Assembly: GCA_002066995.1 (NCBI GenBank)
Contig: MWTC01000041.1
Span: forward strand, 110,885-174,884
Source of the DNA: Sphingobacteriales bacterium UTBCD1
Lineage (GTDB): Bacteria > Bacteroidota > Bacteroidia > Chitinophagales > Chitinophagaceae
Direction: 5' to 3'
Length of the DNA stretch: 64,000 nt
Part shown: one piece after another, positions 17,259 to 24,928 of the stretch
Numbering within the stretch: the first letter of the stretch is position 1
How the letters are laid out: each line of letters begins with the position of its first letter
Notes under the pieces: generated by a model
Databases searched by the model: none
The model's input: only the letters and a program-made list of their open reading frames with translations
What the model was told of the DNA's origin: nothing
Made by a program: the position numbers and the translations under genes

Positions 17259-18284
17259 ATGGCAGAAAAAACACAAATAGCAAAGTCTGTGGCAAACAAG
17301 TTCTCGAAGGAAACTTACCTGTATTGGTACGAATTGATGCAGCTGATCCGCCAGTTTGAACTGACGGCAGAGGAAAAATATAAAATGGAAGGAAAGATCA
17401 GGGGATTCTTTCATGCTTATGTAGGCCAGGAAGCAATTGCTGCCGGATGTATTACTGCTACCAGGCCTGAAGACCTGTTTATCACAGGCTACCGGGATCA
17501 CGGCTTGGCTATTGCTAAAGGAGTTTCTGTGAATAGCTGTATGGCGGAATTATATGGTAAAGCGACCGGTAATGCCAAAGGTAAAGGCGGCAGCATGCAC
17601 TTTTTTGGTAAAGATGTAAACTTCTATGGAGGTCATGGAATAGTAGGCGCCCAGATTGGTGTGGGTGCGGGGCTGGCATTTGCTGAGCAATACCGCAGCA
17701 GCGATAATGTGGTTCTGTGTTTTTTTGGCGATGGCGCTGCCCGCCAGGGAATCCTTCATGAAACCTTTAACCTTGCGATGCTATGGAAACTGCCTGTTGT
17801 TTTTATTTGTGAAAACAACAACTATGCAATGGGCACTTCAGTAGAACGAACTTCTGTCGTTATTGACATTTATAAACTGGCAGATGGATATGAAATGCCT
17901 GCCGATACTGTTGACGGAATGAGCGCAGAAGCAGTGCATGAAAGCGTAACCCGGGCAGTAAAAAGAGCAAGAGAAAAAGGCGGACCTACCTTACTTGAAA
18001 TGAAAACATACCGGTATAAAGGCCACTCAATCAGCGATCCGGCAAAGTACAGGAGCAAGGAAGAGTTGGAAGAATACAAAGAAAAAGATCCAATCCATCA
18101 AATTCTTCTTACAATACTTTCAAGCGGCTTTGCCACTGACCCGGAAATTAAAACAATCAATGAAAGGGTAGCAGGCATTGTTGCCGAATCAGTAAAATTT
18201 GCCGAAGAAAGCCCCTGGCCCGATGACAGTGAAGTACTCAAAGACATTTACATGGACAAAGACTATCCCTTTATTGTTGATTAA
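17259..18284 (+). CDS. pdhA: Pyruvate dehydrogenase E1 component, alpha subunit
   Basis: This is the thiamin-diphosphate-dependent decarboxylase alpha subunit of the pyruvate dehydrogenase complex. The 341-residue protein has RGFFHAYVGQEAIAAG, GYRDHGLAIAKG, the thiamin motif GDGAARQG followed 26-30 residues later by ENNNYAMGT, and the regulated-loop-like YRYKGHSISDPAKYRS. The length fits the family. The beta and E2 subunits are not adjacent here; in many Bacteroidota E1 alpha is separate from the beta gene, so this is not abnormal. A TPR membrane protein follows after 52 bases. Confidence 0.95.
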   Translation: MAEKTQIAKSVANKFSKETYLYWYELMQLIRQFELTAEEKYKMEGKIRGFFHAYVGQEAIAAGCITATRPEDLFITGYRDHGLAIAKGVSVNSCMAELYGKATGNAKGKGGSMHFFGKDVNFYGGHGIVGAQIGVGAGLAFAEQYRSSDNVVLCFFGDGAARQGILHETFNLAMLWKLPVVFICENNNYAMGTSVERTSVVIDIYKLADGYEMPADTVDGMSAEAVHESVTRAVKRAREKGGPTLLEMKTYRYKGHSISDPAKYRSKEELEEYKEKDPIHQILLTILSSGFATDPEIKTINERVAGIVAESVKFAEESPWPDDSEVLKDIYMDKDYPFIVD

Positions 18285-18336
18285 AAGATCAACAGCAAAC
18301 TCAAATCAATAAATCTCTCATAAAGTATAAAATAAA

Positions 18337-19020
18337 ATGGCAGAAAAGAAAACTCAGGGTTTAACGGAAGAAGTGATCATTGCTAAAGCAAAAGATTTTT
18401 GGAATAAATACAGCAAACCGGTATCTATAGTTGCTATCGTGATCATCCTCCTGGTCGGTGGTTATTACGGATACAAGAATTTTATTATCAAACCTAAAAA
18501 TGAGAAAGCGGCAGATGCAATGTTCAAGGCAGAAGAATATTACCGAATGGATTCCGTAAGCCTCGCTTTGAACGGTGACGGGCAATATCCAGGTTTCCTG
18601 AGTGTGATCAATAAATACAGCGGTACAGATGCTGCCAACCTTGCATACTTTTATGCAGGAAGCTGTTATCTCAAACTGGGAGATGATGCCAATGCAATCA
18701 AGTATCTCAAAAAATTCAGTACCGATGCTAAACAGGTGCAGGCAAGAGCCTATAAATTATTAGGCGATGCATATGCTGACCTGGGAAAGAATTCTGATGC
18801 GCTGAGCAATTACAAAAAAGCTGCAAACTATTTCCCGGACGACCAGGCTAATTCTGCACAAGCATTGTTCATGGCTGCATACTTTGCAGACAGGGTAATG
18901 AAGGACTCCAAAGAAGCAATTTCATTGTATAAAGAACTCAAAGACAAATATCCCGCCACACAGCAGGGAATGGATGCCGACAAATACCTGGCGCAATTGG
19001 GCGTGTATGATGCCAATTAA
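18337..19020 (+). CDS. Membrane-anchored tetratricopeptide repeat protein (YfgM-like)
   Basis: The 227-residue protein has a cytoplasmic N-terminal segment, one transmembrane helix (SIVAIVIILLVGGYYGY, near residues 29-46) and a periplasmic helical domain with TPR-type repeats (AYFYAGSCYLKLGDDANAI, AYKLLGDAYADLGKNSDALSNYKKA, KEAISLYKELKDKYP). This layout is that of YfgM-like proteins, which act around the translocon and periplasmic chaperones in E. coli; in Bacteroidota it is a conserved but largely uncharacterised protein. The function here is inferred from architecture only. Confidence 0.82.
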   Translation: MAEKKTQGLTEEVIIAKAKDFWNKYSKPVSIVAIVIILLVGGYYGYKNFIIKPKNEKAADAMFKAEEYYRMDSVSLALNGDGQYPGFLSVINKYSGTDAANLAYFYAGSCYLKLGDDANAIKYLKKFSTDAKQVQARAYKLLGDAYADLGKNSDALSNYKKAANYFPDDQANSAQALFMAAYFADRVMKDSKEAISLYKELKDKYPATQQGMDADKYLAQLGVYDAN

Positions 19021-19509
19021 AAACTAATGTACCAGGGGATAAAAAGTATTGAATGGTTTTAGTAATCAGAAATGAAGCCGGAAAGTAACTGGCTAATACT
19101 TTTGAATGACCCGGCATCCGGAAGAGTATTTTCCTGTTTGCATTAAGAGTTGCAGATTTTTATTATTAACCGACCCGGTATATTAGCAACATTGAATAGA
19201 TCAGTTCCCTGATCAGCGCCAGCGGTTCAGTTGACGTGAATTATCCCGGTGCATCAGGCGATATTGAAAACTCTGCGAATATTTCAAAAAAATTCCCGGC
19301 GGGAAGAGAAAGAATCAGTGCATTAGCTGAATTTTAATTATAGCGAAACCAACAGGGAACCGGAACCCTGATAAAATTTATTGTTGATGGAGCCGGAGAT
19401 ATAAAAAATCCTTTTACAATCTTTCACAAATTGAAATAATTTTATCCCATAAATTCTGATACCTGAACTTTCTTTCTTGTACCTTGCCGCAGGTATAATA
19501 AATTTAAAT
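19021..19509 (+). other. Gene-poor gap (489 bp) holding a degraded reading frame
   Basis: No intact gene. It contains the TonB-like remnant described separately (19200-19439) and, near its right end, a -7-like TACCTTGC at 19480-19487 that probably serves the LutA-like gene. The 19021-19199 part shows nothing I can name. Confidence 0.6.
19200..19439 (+). pseudogene. Probable remnant of a TonB-type energy transducer C-terminal domain
   Basis: In one frame the sequence reads coherently but is broken. One piece contains GSVDVNYPGASGDIENSANI, running on through FPAGRERISALAEF; it ends at TAA 19335, and after a TAG at 19341 the same frame resumes as NQQGTGTLIKFIVDGAGDIK and stops at 19437. The pattern of a YPG(G/A) segment followed by QGT..I.FIVD..G.I is typical of the TonB C-terminal domain in Bacteroidota, but the rest of that domain and the N-terminal membrane anchor are missing. 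There is another in-frame stop at 19197. No start codon is evident. The assignment is from remembered motif pattern, not from an alignment. Confidence 0.4.
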
Positions 19510-20229
19510 TTGAACGTCCAGATATTCATACCATGTTTTGTTGATCAGCTTTACCCGCAGACAGCTTTCAATATGATCAAAGTATTGGAAAAAGCCGGAT
19601 GCACCGTATCATACAATACATCTCAAACCTGCTGCGGGCAACCTGCATTCAACGCCGGCTTTTGGGATGATGCCAAATCGGTTTGCAGCAAATTTATCCG
19701 GGACTTCTCCGGCGATGATTATATTGTAGCTCCGAGCGCAAGCTGCGTGGGATTTGTAAGAAATTATTACGGAAGACTCTTTGATAACTCTTCATTTCAT
19801 CATGAAATTGCCAGCCTGAACAAACGCATATTTGAATTCTCTGAATTTATGATCCGGATATTGCAGGTGGAAGATGTGGGTGCAGAACTGAAAGGGAAAG
19901 CCACCTATCATGACAGTTGCACAGGACTCAGGGAAATAAAGATCAAATCGGAACCCAGAAAATTATTATCAAAAGTAAGAGGACTGGAACTGACCGAGAT
20001 GAATGATATCGAGACCTGTTGTGGTTTTGGCGGAACCTTTGCTGTAAAATACGAACCGATCTCCATTGGAATGGGAGAGCAGAAAGTCGAAAATGCTCTG
20101 GCCACCGGAGCCGAATATCTTATCTCTACCGACCTTTCCTGCCTGATGCACTTGCAGGGCTATATCAACAACAAAGGCTATTCTTTAAAAACACTTCATC
20201 TGGCTGATGTACTGGTTTCAGGCTGGTGA
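19510..20229 (+). CDS. LutA-like (Fe-S)-binding protein with two CCG domains
   Basis: A 239-residue protein with cysteine-rich CCG repeats: IFIPCFVDQLYPQTAF, TCCGQPAFNAGFWDDA, then YHDSCTGLREIKI and ETCCGFGGTFAVKY. This is the LutA/YkgE (lactate utilisation) and GlpC-type cluster-binding fold. The first family-like residue after a start is NVQIFIPCF, so I choose TTG 19510 as start; there is no suitable ATG, and TTG 19477 would add 11 unrelated residues. LutB and LutC genes are not adjacent, so a role in L-lactate oxidation is a family-based guess. Confidence 0.82.
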   Translation: MNVQIFIPCFVDQLYPQTAFNMIKVLEKAGCTVSYNTSQTCCGQPAFNAGFWDDAKSVCSKFIRDFSGDDYIVAPSASCVGFVRNYYGRLFDNSSFHHEIASLNKRIFEFSEFMIRILQVEDVGAELKGKATYHDSCTGLREIKIKSEPRKLLSKVRGLELTEMNDIETCCGFGGTFAVKYEPISIGMGEQKVENALATGAEYLISTDLSCLMHLQGYINNKGYSLKTLHLADVLVSGW

Positions 20230-20348
20230 AAAATATAATTCTGTAATAGTTTTCTTTAGTAAATGATGCATCATGGTGAAGCATAACCGGAAAACGAAAT
20301 AGGCAACGGAACATCTCCTGAATTTGAATACGATAAATAAATTTCTGA

Positions 20349-20759
20349 ATGGCATATTGGCTGGTAAAATCAGAACCCGCTGTGTACAGCTGGGATCATT
20401 TAGTAAAAGAGGGGAACACCTGCTGGAGTGGTGTACGCAACTATGCAGCAAGAAATAACCTGATGAACATGAAAAAAGGTGATGCCCTCTTCTTCTATTA
20501 CAGTAATGAAGGACTCGAAATCGTAGGAATTGCCAAAGTGATCAAAGAATATTATCCTGATCCCACAACAGAAGATAAAAGATGGGTGGCCGTGGACATT
20601 GAACCGGTACAAAAATTTAAAAAGCCGGTAACGTTATCCATGATAAAAGGCGACAATCAATTATCTGAAATGGTATTGATCAATAACAGCAGGTTATCTG
20701 TACAGCCTGTAAACAGGAAGGAATGGATTGCAGTGCTGAAACTTGCAGGAGAAAAATAA
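20349..20759 (+). CDS. EVE domain protein
   Basis: The 136-residue protein matches the EVE fold from end to end: AYWLVKSEPAVYSWDHLVKEG, WSGVRNYAARNNL, MKKGDALFFYYSN, VGIAKVIKEYYPDPT, WVAVDIEPVQKFKKPVTL. EVE proteins are PUA-like and are thought to bind modified bases in RNA or DNA (the human relative is THYN1). Here it is a solitary short gene, not next to a nuclease or restriction gene. TAAATTTC at 20338-20345 is close to a -7 box, three bases before ATG. Confidence 0.92.
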   Translation: MAYWLVKSEPAVYSWDHLVKEGNTCWSGVRNYAARNNLMNMKKGDALFFYYSNEGLEIVGIAKVIKEYYPDPTTEDKRWVAVDIEPVQKFKKPVTLSMIKGDNQLSEMVLINNSRLSVQPVNRKEWIAVLKLAGEK

Positions 20760-21194
20760 AATCGCCTTCACAACTGTTTTCAGAAATTTTTAAAACTTTT
20801 ATACAAGTTTCTGATTATAACCGGTACATACCGAAAAGCGAGTCTATTGAAGGTACTATCAGGGCAAACAATCAAAAAAAAGAAACCTGATTTCAAACTT
20901 ACCTGGAAAAAGAGGCACAGGATTTATTGAGACTGCATCAAGGCATCCGGAAATATCCTGTTTTACCGGTTCTTAGTAATGCACTGAAAGGGAATTTCAA
21001 AATACATAATGCAACAGGAAAAAACGCTCATGCAGCCGGAAGTACCGCCGGGGTATCCGCATCGCTTAAAATTTGTTATGATGACCGGATGCCTGCTGCA
21101 GTACCCGGTTCAATTTCTGCTATCTAAAAAAATGATCTCTTGCTAAAAATTCAATAAATGGGAAAACTTTTCTTTCTTGGCGTAATTTTGATGA
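20760..21194 (+). other. Gap of 435 bp without a convincing gene
   Basis: The only long frame (20927-21127, 66 codons) has no family signature and no good start context. The right end holds an exact -7 element, TAATTTTG (21183-21190), for the sirtuin gene. Nothing else is recognised. Confidence 0.5.
21183..21190 (+). promoter_or_regulatory. -7 element TAATTTTG four bases before the sirtuin ATG
   Basis: An exact TAnnTTTG match. Only four bases separate it from ATG 21195, so transcription would start at or next to the start codon (a leaderless mRNA), which is inferred from known spacing of this promoter class. Confidence 0.48.
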
Positions 21195-21887
21195 ATGGGG
21201 AAAAAACAAGTAGCAATTCTGACGGGGGCAGGTATCAGTGCGGAAAGCGGATTACGGACTTTTCGTGACAGCGATGGACTTTGGGAAAATCACAGAATAG
21301 AAGATGTTGCGACCCCCGGAGCGTGGAAAAAAAATCCTCAACTGGTGCTTGATTTTTACAATATAAGGAGAAAAAATGTAGCTGATGCAAAACCCAATGC
21401 AGCGCATCTCGGCCTGGCGGATTTAGAAAAAGATTTTGATGTCTGCATCATTACTCAAAATATAGACGATCTGCATGAAAGAGCCGGTTCAACAAATATC
21501 ATACACCTGCATGGGGAAATTTTTAAAATGTGCAGCGAAAAAAACAGGAATATTATTAGCGAAATAAGAGGAGATATAAAGCTGGGTGATCTTGCTGCGG
21601 ATGGAGCACAATATCGGCCTTTCATTGTCTGGTTTGAAGAGCCGGTACCCAGGATTGAAGAAGCAATTCCTGTAATACAAAATGCTGATATTTTCATCGT
21701 GGCTGGAACATCATTATTAGTATATCCTGCAGCCGGTTTAGTGAATTATGCCGGCAGGTATATACCTAAGTTCATTGTTGATAAAAAGATCCCTTACACC
21801 AATCAAATTCCTAATCTGACAATGATAGAGAAACCTGCATCAGAAGGCGTGCAGGAACTGAAAAGGATCCTTTTGAAAAGTATATAA
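21195..21887 (+). CDS. Sir2 family NAD-dependent protein deacylase
   Basis: The 230-residue protein contains GAGISAESGLRTFRDSDGLWE, TQNIDDLHERAGS, the catalytic histidine in HLHGEIFK, and the C-terminal NAD-binding VAGTSLLVYPAAGLV. These mark a sirtuin that removes acyl groups from lysine using NAD. Two oddities: the zinc-binding CxxC pairs normally found after HGE are absent (only one Cys, in KMCSEK), as in some other Bacteroidota sirtuins, and the usual VWFGE motif reads VWFEE. The catalytic residues otherwise look complete. It converges with the saccharopine dehydrogenase-like gene (seven bases apart). Confidence 0.88.
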   Translation: MGKKQVAILTGAGISAESGLRTFRDSDGLWENHRIEDVATPGAWKKNPQLVLDFYNIRRKNVADAKPNAAHLGLADLEKDFDVCIITQNIDDLHERAGSTNIIHLHGEIFKMCSEKNRNIISEIRGDIKLGDLAADGAQYRPFIVWFEEPVPRIEEAIPVIQNADIFIVAGTSLLVYPAAGLVNYAGRYIPKFIVDKKIPYTNQIPNLTMIEKPASEGVQELKRILLKSI

Positions 21888-21894
21888 CTCTTTT

Positions 21895-23400
21895 TCATTT
21901 CCACTCTTCCGTAAATCTGATATCATTTAATTCCAGTTCTTTAAGGACGGGCTCATAAATTTCTTTGGAGGTTGGAATATGGAGACCTGTAAGTTTGATT
22001 TTACCGTTTAAAATGAGCTTAGCTGCTATCCCTAATGGAAGCCCCACTGTTTTTGCCATCGCAGTATGAATGCTTTCTTCTCCTTTTACAATCAACAGGC
22101 TGCTGGCAAATGATTTTTTCTCTTTTACCAGGTATTCAAATTCGTGCATCATGATGATCATGTCCTTGTCATAAGGACGTAAAGCAAGTTTTTTTTCAAT
22201 AGCGAATTGAAGAATATCCGCTGCACTGCAGAGGCCCTTATTGACAAAAGTTTCTTTGTCATCCAGTCCCAGGAAGAAAAACTGCTTTAATGTAAGATTT
22301 GCTTCATGCATGTTATGAGCTACAAACTCAGCCGCTTTGTTTTTTACTTCATCTATTTCTATATTTTCCAGGTTGCCTTCATTATCAGCGGTCATAAACG
22401 ATTCGGGCATCATTTGGCCTTCATCCTCAGCCTCCTGTTCTGCTTCCATAAGCTTCATCAGGCTTTGCAATGTATCTTTAGTTTGGGCAAAACGCTCTTT
22501 TATTTTTTCTCCAAGCCACTCACCAAAGCCGTTCTTATCCATGTGTTGTTTGAAAAGATCATATAAAGTTTTTCCATTTGTTTCATATTCCTGCGTTTCA
22601 TCTGTAAGTTTTAAATCAATGATATTTTTCCATCCATACATAAAGTCAGGATGGCGCAGTGTAGTTCGAATAAAGGTAGCTGCTGATTCCAGTCCATACG
22701 TTTTACTATAGCTCAATGAATCCCTGTTCGGGTACCAGCTCATAAGACCGATCCCGGGAATATCTACAGTTCTGCCTGCTGTGAATAATTCTTCATAAGC
22801 TAATTTCTTTTCCACCGCATTTTCTTTAAAATGCGCTCCTGCCTTTCCCGCTAATACCACGTTTCTTGTATTCCAGCTTATTTTATAATGCCAGGGATTA
22901 TCATCACTTTCCGGAGCTACAAGGCCGCCGCAATGTGATTTGAAAGAAGTGATCTTCCCGCCTTTTTCATGAATTTCATTTATAACTTTCATCGCACTCA
23001 TGTGATCAATTCCCGGATCCAGGCCCATTTCTCCGAGGAATAATAATTTCTTTTTTTCAATCTCCGGTTGCAACTTCCTGATAGCATCATCTACATACGA
23101 TGCTGTAAGCAAATCTTTATTGCAGCCGACACAATCCTTTGCTACAAGATAATGAAGCGCAGCTGGTAAAAGAGAAATTACAATATCCGATTGCATTATA
23201 TGCCGGATCCGTTCTTCCGCATTATGTATGTCAAATGAAATTGCCGTGGCCCGGTTCGAATTACCGGTCTTGGACCGGGCAAGCTTCAGGTCAGCATCCA
23301 CCACTGTCAGCTTCCAGTTTTCCTTTATAGAATGCTGGATAACATATTCGATCAATACTGTTGCTGCTTTGCCTGCTCCGAAAATCAATATGTGCTGCAT
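21895..23400 (-). CDS. Saccharopine dehydrogenase family protein
   Basis: A 501-residue protein with an N-terminal Rossmann fold (HILIFGAGKAATVLIEYVI), the segment SLLPAALHYLVAKDCV, and the family motif LGEMGLDPGIDHMSAMKVI, GGLVAPESDDNPWHYKISW. These fit LYS9-type saccharopine dehydrogenase (reductase, lysine metabolism). It is longer than a usual bacterial member, with an acidic, Met-rich segment around residues 320-350 (MEAEQEAEDEG, EGNLENIEIDEVKN). Whether it acts on saccharopine or another imino-acid pair is not decided by the sequence. Confidence 0.85.
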   Translation of the reverse strand: MQHILIFGAGKAATVLIEYVIQHSIKENWKLTVVDADLKLARSKTGNSNRATAISFDIHNAEERIRHIMQSDIVISLLPAALHYLVAKDCVGCNKDLLTASYVDDAIRKLQPEIEKKKLLFLGEMGLDPGIDHMSAMKVINEIHEKGGKITSFKSHCGGLVAPESDDNPWHYKISWNTRNVVLAGKAGAHFKENAVEKKLAYEELFTAGRTVDIPGIGLMSWYPNRDSLSYSKTYGLESAATFIRTTLRHPDFMYGWKNIIDLKLTDETQEYETNGKTLYDLFKQHMDKNGFGEWLGEKIKERFAQTKDTLQSLMKLMEAEQEAEDEGQMMPESFMTADNEGNLENIEIDEVKNKAAEFVAHNMHEANLTLKQFFFLGLDDKETFVNKGLCSAADILQFAIEKKLALRPYDKDMIIMMHEFEYLVKEKKSFASSLLIVKGEESIHTAMAKTVGLPLGIAAKLILNGKIKLTGLHIPTSKEIYEPVLKELELNDIRFTEEWK

Positions 23401-23488
23401 AAAAAAATACCCGGGTTAAATCAAAACGGCAAATTAGCAAATTAATTCGTACCCGGAACGATGAACCCATCTGATAAAAAACGGTTGC

Positions 23489-24715
23489 TTAATCTGTCAA
23501 TTCCCCTGTTTCAATCTTTACGATCTGATAGCTTATTTTGATGCCGCGTTTGGATGATGGTATAGCAATGGTCAGCGAACCTTTCGGGGCAATAGACCGG
23601 AATGAAATATTTTCCGTTTTTAAAGGCTGCTCACTCGGCTTCAGATATTGCAATGCAACAATGACATTGTCCAGAACGTAATTTGAGTTATTGGAAACAG
23701 TTAATTGAAGGTCATGGATACCTCCGAAAACACCTCGTTTGTAATCATTGCTTTTCACAGATACCAGGTTTGAAATATTTTCTTTCTGGCTTGCTGTATT
23801 TGCACCGCTACTGTTACGGCTTGTCCTGGAACGTTCTCCGGTTACAGCATTAATATTAACGGATTGAGGATTTTGATCAACAGCATCATTTTTCTCTGTG
23901 TTTGTTTTTTCAGTTTTTCCGGGATCTGATATTGCGTTTGATGAACTTTCCCTTGAGAATGCCTGTGATGGTTTCTTTTCAGCTTCTCTTCTGTTCTCAC
24001 CGGTAAGCGATGCAGAAGATTGTTGACCAGCTGGTTCCTGATTATTAATAGCCTGTGGGCTTTGAGTCTGAGACTGCTCACGTACCGGGACTGGATCCTT
24101 TGCCTTTTGGATAATTCCGGCTGTTCTGTTTTTATTGGATGAAGCAGGCTTTAATGTAAGTACGATCAACGCTCCCAATGCACATAAATAAACAAAAACT
24201 GCTGCATGTTTCAGGCTTTTCAGGAATACACCTTTTCTCGCAATTTTTTGTTTGCGGTGTTGTAATGTCTGCACATACATTTCTTTAATCTCATCCAGGG
24301 GCTGAGAGTATTTTATCTCTGCAGCGACCGGATTTTCCGTGACGGTAATGGTCCTTACTCTCTGGTAAGAATTGTCCTGCTGGTTTGCAGCGGGCTTGCT
24401 TTCCTCGTTTACTTCCTTTTTTGGTCCCGGCATCGTCACGAAAACCGTATTCGGAGTAACGATTTTCTGATTTTCCTTAGCCGGAATTTCCAGTTCTTTA
24501 TTTTCAACACTCTTTTTAAAGAACCGGTCATACGGCTGTTCTTCTACAACTGGAGCAAAAGGCTTCAATTCTTCCACTTCACTCGGATAGCGCCATGCAG
24601 CACTCTTGCCTTCGATCCAAACCAGGTCGTATGCTTTAAGATTCAGATTGAGTAGATCATTCAATGAATAAGGCCCTGATTCCTTATTGTTTCGTAATAA
24701 AAGATAATTTGCCAT
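23489..24715 (-). CDS. GYF-like (DUF4339-type) domain membrane protein
   Basis: The 408-residue protein begins with a GYF_2-like domain (YLLLRNNKESGPYSLNDLL, LVWIEGKSAAWRYPSEVEEL), which commonly reads a protein's own N-terminal target region in bacteria. A disordered, acidic and Pro-rich stretch leads to one transmembrane helix (AAVFVYLCALGALIVLTL) near residue 180. After that comes a low-complexity, Gln/Ser/Asn-rich linker, and a C-terminal beta-rich domain (YVLDNVIVALQYLKPS, SFRSIAPKGSLTIAIPSSKRG). It looks like a membrane-anchored adaptor with a cytoplasmic GYF-like end and an exported end. I do not know its partner. It is divergent from gyrA. Confidence 0.72.
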   Translation of the reverse strand: MANYLLLRNNKESGPYSLNDLLNLNLKAYDLVWIEGKSAAWRYPSEVEELKPFAPVVEEQPYDRFFKKSVENKELEIPAKENQKIVTPNTVFVTMPGPKKEVNEESKPAANQQDNSYQRVRTITVTENPVAAEIKYSQPLDEIKEMYVQTLQHRKQKIARKGVFLKSLKHAAVFVYLCALGALIVLTLKPASSNKNRTAGIIQKAKDPVPVREQSQTQSPQAINNQEPAGQQSSASLTGENRREAEKKPSQAFSRESSSNAISDPGKTEKTNTEKNDAVDQNPQSVNINAVTGERSRTSRNSSGANTASQKENISNLVSVKSNDYKRGVFGGIHDLQLTVSNNSNYVLDNVIVALQYLKPSEQPLKTENISFRSIAPKGSLTIAIPSSKRGIKISYQIVKIETGELTD

Positions 24716-24878
24716 AACCCGTTTTTATGTATGCTGAAATTACCAACGGAAAATTACACCTAAGTATGCAAAAGCCTTGTTATAGTACTGAAAAAATCAG
24801 TTAACAACTAATTCACAAGAGTGGAAAAAACTACTAAAAAATCAATCTGATTTGTCAGGTTTTCAGACTCAATTCCGG

Positions 24879-24886
24879 TACATTTG
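24879..24886 (+). promoter_or_regulatory. -7 element TACATTTG of gyrA
   Basis: An exact TAnnTTTG match, 42 bases before the gyrA ATG. A TTTG at 24851-24854 lies 24 bases upstream, slightly longer than the usual spacer of about 19-23, so it may or may not be the -33 box. Confidence 0.5.
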
Positions 24887-24928
24887 CTTACTTCAAAAAA
24901 ACAACTTCAGAAACTGCTGCAATAAGCT

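Noticed and set aside
16062..17501. Long N-terminal extension of recF to 17501
   Set aside because: The extra 117 residues overlap the start of the divergent PDH gene and show no similarity to RecF; ATG 17150 begins with the conserved RecF opening.
20927..21127. A 66-codon frame between the EVE and sirtuin genes
   Set aside because: No family, promoter or start support; composition like non-coding sequence.
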